DNA of 64,000 bases from Verrucomicrobiaceae bacterium (GTDB taxonomy: Bacteria > Verrucomicrobiota > Verrucomicrobiia > Verrucomicrobiales > Verrucomicrobiaceae), in the NCBI GenBank assembly GCA_019694165.1, contig JAIBCL010000012.1:124001-188000 (forward strand), in the 5' to 3' direction. How positions within the stretch are numbered: the stretch's first letter is position 1; each line of letters opens with the position of its first letter. Made by a program: the position numbers and the translations under genes. The notes under the pieces are model-generated. The model ran no database searches and was not told the DNA's origin. It saw only the letters and a list, made by a program, of their open reading frames with translations. Positions 42,101 through 49,512 of the stretch are shown one piece after another.

Positions 42101-42584
42101 GATGCGGACGAATCCCGACCGCATGGACTACTACAAAAAGTATTCGGAGATCGTCGCCGACTACAACCGCGAGAAGGACCGTGTGACCATCGAGGAAACC
42201 TTTGCCCAGCTTGTGGACTTGCTGGCCACGCTGAACGTGGAGCAGCGCCGCGCAGCCGAGGAGGGTCTGACCGAAGACGAGCTGGCGATCTTTGACCTGC
42301 TGAAGAAAGACAAGCTGACGAAGAAGCAGCGAGAGGCCGTGAAGGCGGCTAGCAAGCACCTGCTGACAAAGGTGCTGGAAGTCGTGGCCACGCGCCACGA
42401 CTGGATCGCAAAGGAGCCGACCAAGGCAGAGGTGGAAGTGCTGATCCAAACAGAAGTGTTTACGCTGTTGCCTGATCCTCCCTTCGATGAAGACGACAAG
42501 CTGGCGCTGGCCGGGCTCGTCTATCAGCACGTCTGGCAACAGAGCGCCGCAGGCGTCTTTGGCCTGGGAAGAGCAGCGGCCTAG
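39186..42584 (+). CDS. hsdR: Type I restriction-modification system, restriction (motor and nuclease) subunit
   Basis: A 1,132-residue HsdR from the ATG at 39186. The N-terminal PD-(D/E)XK nuclease is visible as RRADLVCFVNGIPLVFIELK. SF2 translocase motifs follow: VFWHTQGSGKSYSMAFF (Walker A), IVISDEAHRTQ (DEAH box), FLGFTGTPLF, VVIVCSMWLTGFDVESLSTL and LMQAIARANRRYEGKDFGLI. The C-terminal helical domain ends near KLALAGLVYQHVWQQS. HsdR cuts unmodified DNA after translocation. Its stop touches the end of the response-regulator operon on the other strand. Confidence 0.95.
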   Translation: MAYTDINSEDRLVQQTFAAHLEGVLGWESVYAYNTETFGPDGTLGRSDKREVVLSRDLRAALVRLNPDLPAKAIDEAVGKMTRHDFSRSLLQHNQSFHDFIRNGVPVDYKDPKGQTRSTRAKVIDFDNGMGADGKPNNRFLAVRELWITGLRAPSYNRRADLVCFVNGIPLVFIELKAVYRNIRAGFDGNLSDYMDDHVVGHAFHHNAFLIVSNGDNARYGSITSGWDHFAEWKRNDEKDKGKVKAEVLLDGMLAKERLLDLVENFILFDESKAGKTRKVVARNHQVLGVNLAVESVRRQEELKRQFPERRKVSYVEGRKKVWSNEIPRVPADVRDAPALLADRQATSFELPLVQRAHSDLGRLGVFWHTQGSGKSYSMAFFTEKVRRKLPGVFTFLLMTDRDDLDEQIYRTFGGCGVIDPENTPRASSGKELKKLLGENHAYIFTLIHKFNQDVSESYSDRDDIIVISDEAHRTQAGKFAINMRMALPNASFLGFTGTPLFKNDQITKRIFGSYISRYDFKRSEEDGATVKLVYENRGEKLGVAKLDLNDKIAEVIDKAGLGVDEAAHLQRLLGKDYEVITAPERLEKIAADFVQHCTTRWESGKSMMVCIDKVTCGRMFNLIIPHWHAKTAAVKAAAEAETDTDKKAKLRKQAKWLEETIIEIQISEEQGEVKEFKKWDVDIVPHRERMKKGFDVGEETLTMEDAFKDPAHPFRVVIVCSMWLTGFDVESLSTLYIDKPMKAHTLMQAIARANRRYEGKDFGLIVDYNGMLKSLRAALAQYALGDDGEDGGDEIVAPIEERVQALEEGIAATEAYLRTLGFDAAQLIGARGFTKTGLLADAVNAVYTSRETKQRFEIMTRQVFIRFKALIMEEAVFPFAERHDNLEAIYKKLEERRDMSDVTAVLKQLHLIVNDAIRAQSPGDDQTEAKTYDLSVIDMEKLRDEFAKKVKRKATAVEDLRALVEHKLALMMRTNPDRMDYYKKYSEIVADYNREKDRVTIEETFAQLVDLLATLNVEQRRAAEEGLTEDELAIFDLLKKDKLTKKQREAVKAASKHLLTKVLEVVATRHDWIAKEPTKAEVEVLIQTEVFTLLPDPPFDEDDKLALAGLVYQHVWQQSAAGVFGLGRAAA

Positions 42585-42617
42585 GCAAGCATTTTCTCAA
42601 TGGCCCCATGAAGATCG

Positions 42618-42965
42618 TCAAAAGGCTTGGCGATCCATGCGTTCGACCATTTCAACTCCGAGTTCTGAGTCGGGACCGAAGTGCGCGCTCATGGAGAGGA
42701 CTGGCGCAGCGTGGTTCCTCGGATCTTCCTTGATTTGACGGAGAAGTTCCCTGCCCACCTCGGCGCGCGGCGGCTTGCCAGAACGCGCGGGCAGTTCCAG
42801 GTCCAGCAGAATGTAGTCGTAGGTGTGAAGGTCCAGGTGCTCGCACGCTTCACGCTGTGATCCCACGGAATGAAAATCATGATCAAGTTCGGCAACGCGG
42901 TCCTCCACCGCCTCGCGAACGCGAAGGTTGTCGTCAACAATCAGGGCGAGCGGTTTCGTCTTCAT
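42618..42965 (-). CDS. Response regulator receiver domain, probably frameshifted
   Basis: A 115-residue receiver-like protein: LALIVDDNLRVREAVEDRVA (acidic pocket) and YDYILLDLELPARSG with the phospho-acceptor Asp, then PVLSMSAHFG. In this frame it ends abruptly after VEMVERMDRQAF, missing the conserved Lys-Pro and last helix. In the adjacent frame from about 42645 to 42581 the sequence reads NAWIAKPFDDLHGAIEKMLA, a perfect receiver ending. One extra base therefore separates the halves, by real mutation or sequencing error. The restored gene would end at 42581, touching the hsdR stop. It overlaps the upstream regulator gene by four bases. Confidence 0.8.
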   Translation of the reverse strand: MKTKPLALIVDDNLRVREAVEDRVAELDHDFHSVGSQREACEHLDLHTYDYILLDLELPARSGKPPRAEVGRELLRQIKEDPRNHAAPVLSMSAHFGPDSELGVEMVERMDRQAF

Positions 42966-44020
42966 ATCGCAGGCTTGTCATGAGCAACTTCCATCGGGTC
43001 GAGCACCAGCTCGAATCGCATTGCAGCTCCCGCCCCGGTTCGCTTGACGCAGCCTTCTTGCACGAGGGGCTCCATCTCTTTGTCGAGTGCGTCCAGCCTG
43101 ATGTCGAGCCGGCGTCCAAGCATTCGCCTAGTCAGCGATTTGTCCCGGCGCAACTCGCGCAGCGCTGTGACCTGTTTCTGCGTGAGCTTGCGCTTCCCCT
43201 CCGCGCCAGCATCAGGACCACCGTCCCGCACCTGAATTAACGGCCCGAGCGCATAGCCCTTGTCGCGGTTGGAGATGATGTCGTTCCCGTTGCATTCCAA
43301 GTGCTCCCTTTCCCTGAGTATCTTCACACCGGCCTCACGAATCTGCCGAACGGCCTCGGCCGCCGCCTTCTGGTCTTCGGAACCAAGAGCGTGTTTCGCG
43401 ACGTGGTTGCCATCGTAGGCTTTTCGGTCGCGGGTCAAAGCCTTGTGCCTGAGAAGGTCGAGCACCTTGCGCGATTGTGTCGAGTTCTCCGGTCCCGCGA
43501 GCTTGTGGCCGGCGAGTTCGACACGATCGGGGTAATAATCGAGGAATGCCTTTCTCAATGGCTGGAGCGCCGGCTGGCTCTTTGCGGTCGGACTGACCTC
43601 CTCAGCGGCGTCCCGGGGCGGGTGCTTCTCCAAGGCCTCGCGAATCTTTTTTTCCAATGGGTGTCGCTCTCCAAAGGGCTTGCCCACGAAGTCCTCCGCG
43701 CCTTCCTTCATCAACTCCACGGCGAGATGGTAGGAATCGTTGTCATGCGCCGTCATGATGATGACCGGCGTCTGGGTATGTCCCAGGGGTCCCTTGATCC
43801 GGTGGAGAAGATTGCGACCATACTCGCGATCAGAATACCCTTTGTAGGCCACCGGAATCGAAAGATCGAGCAGCACATAGTCATAAGCCGTCTTGAGCAA
43901 GTGCTCCTCGGCCTCCTTCTGGCAGCAGGCCACGTCATGGCTGTGGCCCATCGATCCCAATCTATCGCGGACTGCATCCAGAACACTGTCGTCATCTTCG
44001 ATTACAAGTGCGTGCGGCAT
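42962..44020 (-). CDS. Response regulator with two DNA-binding-like C-terminal domains
   Basis: A 352-residue regulator. The receiver is complete: ALVIEDDDSVLDAVRDRLGS, AYDYVLLDLSIPVAYKG with the phospho-acceptor Asp, PVIIMTAHDND, and FVGKPFGER with the conserved Lys. Residues 175-275 resemble an OmpR-type winged helix (VRQIREAGVKILREREHLEC, then IISNRDKGYALGPLIQV). A final winged-helix-like segment (KLTQKQVTALRELRRDKSLT, LVQEGCVKRTG) is added. It starts 8 bases after the kinase gene stops. It is the obvious candidate to bind the decamer array upstream of the operon. Confidence 0.85.
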   Translation of the reverse strand: MPHALVIEDDDSVLDAVRDRLGSMGHSHDVACCQKEAEEHLLKTAYDYVLLDLSIPVAYKGYSDREYGRNLLHRIKGPLGHTQTPVIIMTAHDNDSYHLAVELMKEGAEDFVGKPFGERHPLEKKIREALEKHPPRDAAEEVSPTAKSQPALQPLRKAFLDYYPDRVELAGHKLAGPENSTQSRKVLDLLRHKALTRDRKAYDGNHVAKHALGSEDQKAAAEAVRQIREAGVKILREREHLECNGNDIISNRDKGYALGPLIQVRDGGPDAGAEGKRKLTQKQVTALRELRRDKSLTRRMLGRRLDIRLDALDKEMEPLVQEGCVKRTGAGAAMRFELVLDPMEVAHDKPAI

Positions 44021-44028
44021 GGCGAGAA

Positions 44029-45147
44029 TCAGGGCGGGGTTTGGGTAGGCAGGTGAATTTCGACGACCAGGCCAACGCCCTCCGTCATCGCCAAGCGAAG
44101 AGTGCCGCCGTGATCTTCGATGTAGCGTTTTGCAATGGGAAGTCCGAATCCGGTGCCATTGGATTTGGCGCTGTTGCCGGGGATGAACTCCTGAAGCTTT
44201 GCAAGCTGGCGCGCGTCCACGGCGGCTCCGGTGTCGGAAATCGTCATGCGAAGAATGCCAGCCTCAGTGCAGGCTGAAACTTTGACCGAGCCGGGGCGGA
44301 ACCTGAGACGCTCCTCGTGGCATTCAATGCCGTTCTGAATTGTGTTCGTGAGCACCATCATCAGATGGGGGCGCGAGACGCGCGCCTTGAGGCTGGCGGG
44401 AATGTCGAGCACGACCTCCACAACTCCCGCATCCTTTTCCACCGAGGCCACGTTTTCGCGGGCCTTCTCTGCGGCCTCTGCCACCAGCGCGCCGATGTCC
44501 TCCTCGCGGAGTTCAAGCCGGATGGACCGGGAAAATGTGTTGATGGTGACGAGCAGCCCCTGGAGATCATCGAGCCCCTGCCTGATTTTCCTTATCCGTG
44601 TCACATCGGCCTTGGGCAGAGCATCGATGCCTGTCAGACCGTCAAGGCTCGTGAGAATTGACGTGAGGAGGGTCTTGATGTCATGCGCCACGGAGAGCAG
44701 CACTTCGTTGGTCTGCCGGTCCGCAAACGCGGTGGCGGCCTTGGCTGCAGCAGCTCCGTAGGTCCGGTCGATCTCAGCAATCGTTGATTGGAGGTCTGTG
44801 TGCCGGCTGCGCCCCTTCTTCTTGTCCCGAGGAACGCGCCTGGCCAGCGCCACTCTCGCGGCCTCCGACACGTAGGCGTTGGCATCCTGCGCGAGCTGAC
44901 TGACGAGCGACTCGAAAATCTCCGGAGGAAACGAGATCAGGTGACGTGCGATGCCGAGCCGGACCTCCCACTTCACATCCTGGGAAAGCGTTTGAACCAA
45001 CGCCAGGGCCTCCGCTGTGACTGGCTTGCTGCGCACATAGTGTGAAACGGCCTCCGCCCACTCCTGTCTCTGCTGCCAGTCCACGGGCGCGGATTCGGCC
45101 CCGAGCATGCCGAACCACTGTGCCAGATCTTCCGGTGATGCTTCCAT
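44029..45147 (-). CDS. Histidine kinase with N-terminal HEAT-like repeats
   Basis: A 372-residue soluble kinase from the ATG at 45147, 11 bases after the ATPase stop; an in-frame start at 45210 would overlap that gene. Residues 1-110 contain HEAT-like helical pairs (VKWEVRLGIARHLISFPPEI, ANAYVSEAARVALARRVP) in place of a membrane sensor. The H-box is VLLSVAHDIKTLLTSILTSL with the phospho-accepting His. The ATPase domain has NTIQNGIECHEERLRF (N-box), RMTISDTGAAVDARQLAKLQ (G1) and NGTGFGLPIAKRYIEDHGG (G2). It should sense an intracellular partner, plausibly the ATPase, and phosphorylate the two regulators downstream. Confidence 0.88.
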   Translation of the reverse strand: MEASPEDLAQWFGMLGAESAPVDWQQRQEWAEAVSHYVRSKPVTAEALALVQTLSQDVKWEVRLGIARHLISFPPEIFESLVSQLAQDANAYVSEAARVALARRVPRDKKKGRSRHTDLQSTIAEIDRTYGAAAAKAATAFADRQTNEVLLSVAHDIKTLLTSILTSLDGLTGIDALPKADVTRIRKIRQGLDDLQGLLVTINTFSRSIRLELREEDIGALVAEAAEKARENVASVEKDAGVVEVVLDIPASLKARVSRPHLMMVLTNTIQNGIECHEERLRFRPGSVKVSACTEAGILRMTISDTGAAVDARQLAKLQEFIPGNSAKSNGTGFGLPIAKRYIEDHGGTLRLAMTEGVGLVVEIHLPTQTPP

Positions 45148-45157
45148 CGGCTGACAG

Positions 45158-47056
45158 TCAGTAGTGGTAGCGTTCCATTCTGGCAGTAAACGCCTCCTTG
45201 CCACCCTCAAGGAGCGTCACGATGTCGTCCTTGCAGTGGTCCACGTCGCCAGAGCGCGCGACACCTCCCTGTGTGCGGTTGGAATCCATGACGAACACCA
45301 TGGACGCATCGCCAAGAACGGGAATGTTCGGGTTGTGAGTGACGAAAATCATCTGTCGGCCTGCCTTCACCTTGCGGATCGACCGCACCACAGTCTCGAA
45401 AACATAGCTGTTGTCGAGGTTGTCCTCGGGTTGGTCGATGAGCAGCGGGTTGGCGCTCTCAAAGAGCAGGATCGGAAGAATGGCGGTACATTTCTGCCCG
45501 GTGGAAAGCGCGGATGAGTCTCGAAACTCATCACGGTCGGACAGCTCGATGGATGGGGAATCTTGCATTTCCACAAGCTCCAACGCAAAGAGGTTTTGCG
45601 GCTGGGAAAGGATCGAGACAACCGCTTCAGCCTGGTTGTCATTGAGGCCGCACGCCTCGGCGATGTCGGCAGCCCCCTTCTTTCGAACCAACTGCACCAG
45701 CACTTGCGGGGGTATAGCATCAGCCACCTTTCGGGCCACCATTCCTCCCTTGATGGTGGGGACACGGAATACTTCTTCAAGGTGAGCGCGGTAGGCATCC
45801 CGATTGCCACATTGCCGCACGGCCACGCGGATGGTCGGAGCCAGGTCCTCCGTCAGCGTCGTCGCAATCTCATGCCGAATCTGGAAGCGACGATCGAACA
45901 GGTTTGAAAGCTGACCGAGGTGAGTCTGACGTTCCGCCTCCAACAGTTTCACCTGCCGTGTCACATCCGCCAGTTCCCGCTGCTTGAAGAGCAGTTCGTT
46001 GCGTCGCTTCTCCTCCGCAGTGCGCCCGGCCGAGCGTGCCTGCGCCTCCTTGTGCTTTTCAAGCAACTGCCGGAAAGCAGTCTCCTGCCGGGCATGTTCC
46101 TGATCCAATCCCTCCTTCTCAGAAGTCAGTGTTTTTCCGCCGACCCTGAGAGCCTCCACGGCCTCATCCAGTAGTTTCTCGAAGTTCCCGATGGCTTCGT
46201 GCATGGCGCGCGCGACCCGCTTCATTCTGGTGCCATTCGGCCCACTCAGGATTTCGGGGGTAATCAGCGAGTCAACATCTTCACCAAGCCGGTCCTTCAA
46301 ACCACCCACGGTCCTCACCGTATCGGCGCATACTTTTCGGATCTCATTAAGCGCCATCGCCTCGCGTTCACGAAGCGCCTTGTGAGCGTGACCGCTGTTA
46401 ATCGCTTCGGCATTGGGGCCGGCACTTTGCTGCATGCCCTTCAACTTTGCCTCCACCGCAGGGAGTTCCTTGGTTTCGGTGACAAGTGCTGCCTGGCGTG
46501 TCAGGAGTGGCAAAAGGTCTCTGGCATTGGCCTCGATTTGATCTTGGGTGGAAGTCACCTCCCAATCAATTCCGGCCAGTTCCCCATCGCTGAACTTGTC
46601 GATCAAATCGAGCTGGTAGTGGGGGTTTTCGGCGATGCTCTCCATCTGGTTCTGGCTGAGGATGTCGGCCTGGAACAAGCGGCCTCCCTTCACTTTCACG
46701 CCGGTCATGGGTTCGCCTGAAGCGTCCAGCACCACGGGCGGCTCGTCTGCGGCGCGGCTTATAGTGTAGGTTTGGCCGTCCTTCGTTCGGACAACCAGCT
46801 CCACGCGGCCGCCGTCAAGGTTGGACGAAACGATGGTTTCGACGCGCCTGCGCAAGGGATCACCATCACGGCCCGGCATGGTGTCGAGGGCGAAGCGCAT
46901 CATTTCCAGAATGGTTGTCTTGCCCACACCGCGAGGCCCGATGATGCAGTTGAGTCCATCGGCGAATTCAATGTCAAGGCCGTCGAGGAACCCTCCGATG
47001 ACGTTAAGCCGCTGAATGCGGTGATGAGACCGGGTGCGTGAAGTCTGTCGTTTCAT
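45158..47056 (-). CDS. SMC/ABC-type ATPase with coiled coil
   Basis: A 632-residue ATPase. Walker A CIIGPRGVGKTTILEMMRF is at residues 38-56, a Gln-loop region follows (FQADILSQNQMESIAENPHY), then a coiled coil (about 200-400, rich in Glu/Gln/Arg). An ABC-like signature SALSTGQKCTAILPILLF, Walker B PLLIDQPEDNLDNSYVFETV and an H-loop MIFVTHNPNIPVLGDA close the head. This is the plan of Rad50/SMC-like or defence-type (OLD/TrlF-like) ATPases that survey DNA ends. It is the first gene of the four-gene signalling operon and is transcribed away from the decamer array. Confidence 0.87.
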   Translation of the reverse strand: MKRQTSRTRSHHRIQRLNVIGGFLDGLDIEFADGLNCIIGPRGVGKTTILEMMRFALDTMPGRDGDPLRRRVETIVSSNLDGGRVELVVRTKDGQTYTISRAADEPPVVLDASGEPMTGVKVKGGRLFQADILSQNQMESIAENPHYQLDLIDKFSDGELAGIDWEVTSTQDQIEANARDLLPLLTRQAALVTETKELPAVEAKLKGMQQSAGPNAEAINSGHAHKALREREAMALNEIRKVCADTVRTVGGLKDRLGEDVDSLITPEILSGPNGTRMKRVARAMHEAIGNFEKLLDEAVEALRVGGKTLTSEKEGLDQEHARQETAFRQLLEKHKEAQARSAGRTAEEKRRNELLFKQRELADVTRQVKLLEAERQTHLGQLSNLFDRRFQIRHEIATTLTEDLAPTIRVAVRQCGNRDAYRAHLEEVFRVPTIKGGMVARKVADAIPPQVLVQLVRKKGAADIAEACGLNDNQAEAVVSILSQPQNLFALELVEMQDSPSIELSDRDEFRDSSALSTGQKCTAILPILLFESANPLLIDQPEDNLDNSYVFETVVRSIRKVKAGRQMIFVTHNPNIPVLGDASMVFVMDSNRTQGGVARSGDVDHCKDDIVTLLEGGKEAFTARMERYHY

Positions 47057-47111
47057 AATAGTTCCAGTCTATTCATTCTTCGCATCGCGCGCCTGCGATT
47101 AGCCGTGTTTC

Positions 47112-47207
47112 CCCATACGGGTTGAGATCTTCCCATATGGGTTCCCATGCGGCTCCGGTGAGACCCACATGGGTGGGAAAATGGGAGGCACGAAGATCCC
47201 ATACGGA
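47112..47207. promoter_or_regulatory. Five-copy CCCATAYGGG-like operator array
   Basis: Decamers at 47112 (CCCATACGGG), 47132 (CCCATATGGG, perfect palindrome), 47144 (CCCATGCGGC), 47164 (CCCACATGGG) and 47198 (CCCATACGGA). The start-to-start spacings are 20, 12, 20 and 34 bases. The array fills the gap between the ATPase operon (minus) and the HTH gene (plus), as expected for a shared operator. Confidence 0.7.
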
Positions 47208-47313
47208 CATGCCTTTCCCGTGCGGCAGCCTGCATACAAGAGCCGGCAAACTGCCATCATTCGCAAAACGCTGCACCACCAATCGTGGCCGCAGCATTAC
47301 CCAGAAACACCGA

Positions 47314-47559
47314 ATGACGGACATGAAATCAAGATCAACAAACCCCTCCAGCGCCATCGGACGAAGCGGACAAGAGAACCTTTTCACAACCGGGCGGCTC
47401 GCGCAATTCCTCGGCTGCTCCGAACGCCACATCTTCAACCTGCGTCGGCGCGGCCTGCCCTCCTTCGAGATCGGCGACATGGTCAGGTTCGACCTGGCGG
47501 CTGTGAGGCGCTGGCTGGCCGCTCATCAAAAGGGCGCTGCAATAACCAAATCAGCCTGA
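47314..47559 (+). CDS. Excisionase-like MerR-type HTH protein
   Basis: An 81-residue protein; ATG 47314 (MTDMKSRS) or 47323 is likely, although the frame is open further upstream across the operator array. The DNA-binding part is LFTTGRLAQFLGCSERHIFN followed by LRRRGLPSFEIGDMVRFDLA, the same HTH-plus-wing as the protein encoded at 33752. It opens the plus-strand replication gene series and could be the repressor or excisionase of the element. Confidence 0.78.
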   Translation: MTDMKSRSTNPSSAIGRSGQENLFTTGRLAQFLGCSERHIFNLRRRGLPSFEIGDMVRFDLAAVRRWLAAHQKGAAITKSA

Positions 47560-47562
47560 GCC

Positions 47563-48261
47563 ATGCCAACCGCCGACACCATTAACTACGTCCCACGCCG
47601 CGCCGCCCTGCCCGACAAGCCGCGCAAGGTGAGCGTGAGCATCACCCGCACCGCTGACCGCCTCTGGCACACCTCGATGCCGGTCCAGGATCTCGACTAC
47701 TTGATCGCCGTCGAGTTCGAGCGCCAGCGTGCGCTCAAAGACATCGCCGATCACAACGACGAAGACGCCGCCGAAATCGCCCGGCACAGCTTGTTCATCG
47801 AAGGCGGTGGGCGCGTGCCCGCACCAAAAGTTTCCCCAAACAGAAATCAAACCTCAAAACCAAACCAAGAAAAACAAACTCATGAAACTCACCGCCAACA
47901 ACAAGGAATTCGCCATTCACCCCGAACACGTCGGCCCCGCCGTGTGCGTCGACTGCACTCCGCCGCGCATGGTGGATACACCATTCGGCCAGAAGCAGAA
48001 GTTCAATATCGTCTTCGAAACGGAAGCTCTTCGCGAGGACGGTACCCGCTTTTGTGTGTGGGCCGGCTTCACTGCATCACTGAACGAGAAGTCTTCGCTG
48101 CGGAAGTTCCTTCGGAGCTGGCTCGGGCGCGACCTCACGTTGGCGGAACAGAAGGAGTTCGACCTGGAGAGCTTGATCGGTCGCACGGCCAATCTCACCA
48201 TCATGCACAACCAGGTGCAAGATGGCCGCACCTTCGCAAACATTGCCCTAATCAGGCCTGA
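47563..48261 (+). CDS. Hypothetical protein with an anomalously long 3' overlap
   Basis: The frame starts at an ATG four bases after the HTH stop. The first 100 residues look like a protein (DKPRKVSVSITRTADRLWHT, DYLIAVEFERQRALKDIADH); the rest, beyond about 47880, is an Arg/His-rich shadow of the next gene. The original stop was probably lost or shifted by an indel in the A/C-rich stretch near 47830-47880. The functional product is likely near 100 residues. No family recognised. Confidence 0.5.
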   Translation: MPTADTINYVPRRAALPDKPRKVSVSITRTADRLWHTSMPVQDLDYLIAVEFERQRALKDIADHNDEDAAEIARHSLFIEGGGRVPAPKVSPNRNQTSKPNQEKQTHETHRQQQGIRHSPRTRRPRRVRRLHSAAHGGYTIRPEAEVQYRLRNGSSSRGRYPLLCVGRLHCITEREVFAAEVPSELARARPHVGGTEGVRPGELDRSHGQSHHHAQPGARWPHLRKHCPNQA

Positions 48262-48607
48262 CAAATCCCCGAACCCGCTCAAGCCCAGCGGCAAGTTCGT
48301 GCGCAAGCAGGATCGCCAACAAAGGGATGCGGACAGCAACTACCAGCGTGCGGAGCAACCCACGTCCAATAGTTCGCGCCCAGCGGATGACTGGCGCTTT
48401 GTGAAAGTCCACGTCGGCAAGCACAATGGACTCGAACTCTGCGAGTTGGACATCGAGGCCGTGCGCAGTCTCCATGATCGCTGGCTGCCGACCGCCAAAA
48501 ACCTGGCCAAGCCGCTCAAGGCGGACCGCGATCTGATGGAGGCGCTCGTGAAGGCCGCCGCCGAACTCGGCTTCGAGCAGCCCGAGGCCGACGAAATCCC
48601 TTACTAA
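47882..48607 (+). CDS. Phage-type replication/recombination accessory protein (DUF669- or SSB-like)
   Basis: A 241-residue protein from the ATG at 47882 (MKLTANNKEFAIHPEHVGPA). The first 130 residues follow a pattern common in phage early regions: AVCVDCTPPRMVDTPFGQKQ, FCVWAGFTASLNEKSSLRKF, and FDLESLIGRTANLTIMHNQV. This is likely an OB-fold single-stranded-DNA-binding domain. A charged linker (residues 140-175) leads to a C-terminal domain of about 60 residues. Placed before the nuclease, it probably serves the element's replication or recombination. Confidence 0.7.
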   Translation: MKLTANNKEFAIHPEHVGPAVCVDCTPPRMVDTPFGQKQKFNIVFETEALREDGTRFCVWAGFTASLNEKSSLRKFLRSWLGRDLTLAEQKEFDLESLIGRTANLTIMHNQVQDGRTFANIALIRPDKSPNPLKPSGKFVRKQDRQQRDADSNYQRAEQPTSNSSRPADDWRFVKVHVGKHNGLELCELDIEAVRSLHDRWLPTAKNLAKPLKADRDLMEALVKAAAELGFEQPEADEIPY

Positions 48608-48631
48608 CCCTCACCCCGCAGAACCACCATC

Positions 48632-49477
48632 ATGATTCTGATTCACCGCGAATCCCCCTCTCACTGGTATCTGCCCGACGGCACCGCGTATCACGATGTG
48701 CCTCGGGCGGACGGTAACGGCATGCGTTCCGCCACATTGCGCGACGCGCGCAAGGTCAACGCCTTTCCCTCGGTCACCAACATCCTGGGCGTGCTGGCCA
48801 AGCCTGCCCTCGATGCCTGGAAACAGGAGCAGGCCATCCTCGCCGCCTTGACGCTGCCGCGTCGTGACGATGAACCACTCGACAGCTTTGCGCGTCGGGT
48901 GGTGGCCGACATGACCGAGCAAGTGCGCGATGCTGCCGACCTCGGCAGCGCCGTGCATGCGGCCATCGAGGTCTATCTGCAAACCGGCGAGCCGCCGGAG
49001 AACCCTGACATTCTTCGGCTGTTCGAGCCGGTGAAGCTCTGGATCGACGACCACATCGAGCGTGTCGCTCTTGTCGAAACCGTGGCCGTCCATCCGCAGA
49101 TCGGATACGCGGGACGCATTGACGTGGTGGCCAAGCTGAAGCACGCCGGCTCCTGGGCGGTTGTCGATTTCAAGACGCAGAAGATGAAGCCCAACACCAA
49201 GGGCGTCTATCAGGCCACCTATTATGACACCTGGCCGCTGCAACTGATGGCCTACTTCGAGGCGCTGCGTCTGAGCGGCGAATGCACACGCAAACTCGAA
49301 GACATCGCCAGCGTGGTGATCAACTCCGTCGAGCCCACGCCCGTGCATGTGAATATCTGGCCGCGCGAGGAACACAGCGCGTACTGGCAGGCTTTTCAGT
49401 GCGCCCGCGAGCTGTGGTGCTTCACCAAAAACTATCGGCCTCAGCCCATCACGGCACACACCGCCGCTGCCGCCTGA
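48632..49477 (+). CDS. PD-(D/E)XK nuclease (RecB/Cas4-like)
   Basis: A 281-residue protein. FPSVTNILGVLAKPALDAWK opens the fold as in phage RecB-family exonucleases; DLGSAVHAAIEVYLQTGEPP carries the conserved His; GYAGRIDVVAKL and WAVVDFKTQKMK give the catalytic Asp and DxK; QLMAYFEALRLSG is the typical QxxxY-type helix. It is a probable DNA exonuclease for recombination or end processing of the element. Confidence 0.83.
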   Translation: MILIHRESPSHWYLPDGTAYHDVPRADGNGMRSATLRDARKVNAFPSVTNILGVLAKPALDAWKQEQAILAALTLPRRDDEPLDSFARRVVADMTEQVRDAADLGSAVHAAIEVYLQTGEPPENPDILRLFEPVKLWIDDHIERVALVETVAVHPQIGYAGRIDVVAKLKHAGSWAVVDFKTQKMKPNTKGVYQATYYDTWPLQLMAYFEALRLSGECTRKLEDIASVVINSVEPTPVHVNIWPREEHSAYWQAFQCARELWCFTKNYRPQPITAHTAAAA

Positions 49478-49512
49478 ATTGACACAACCGCACCAACCGA
49501 ACCCGCAATCTT

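Noticed and set aside
47112..47207. Decamer array considered as a CRISPR array
   Set aside because: Units are 10 bp with 2-24 bp between them, far too short for repeats and spacers, and no cas genes are present.
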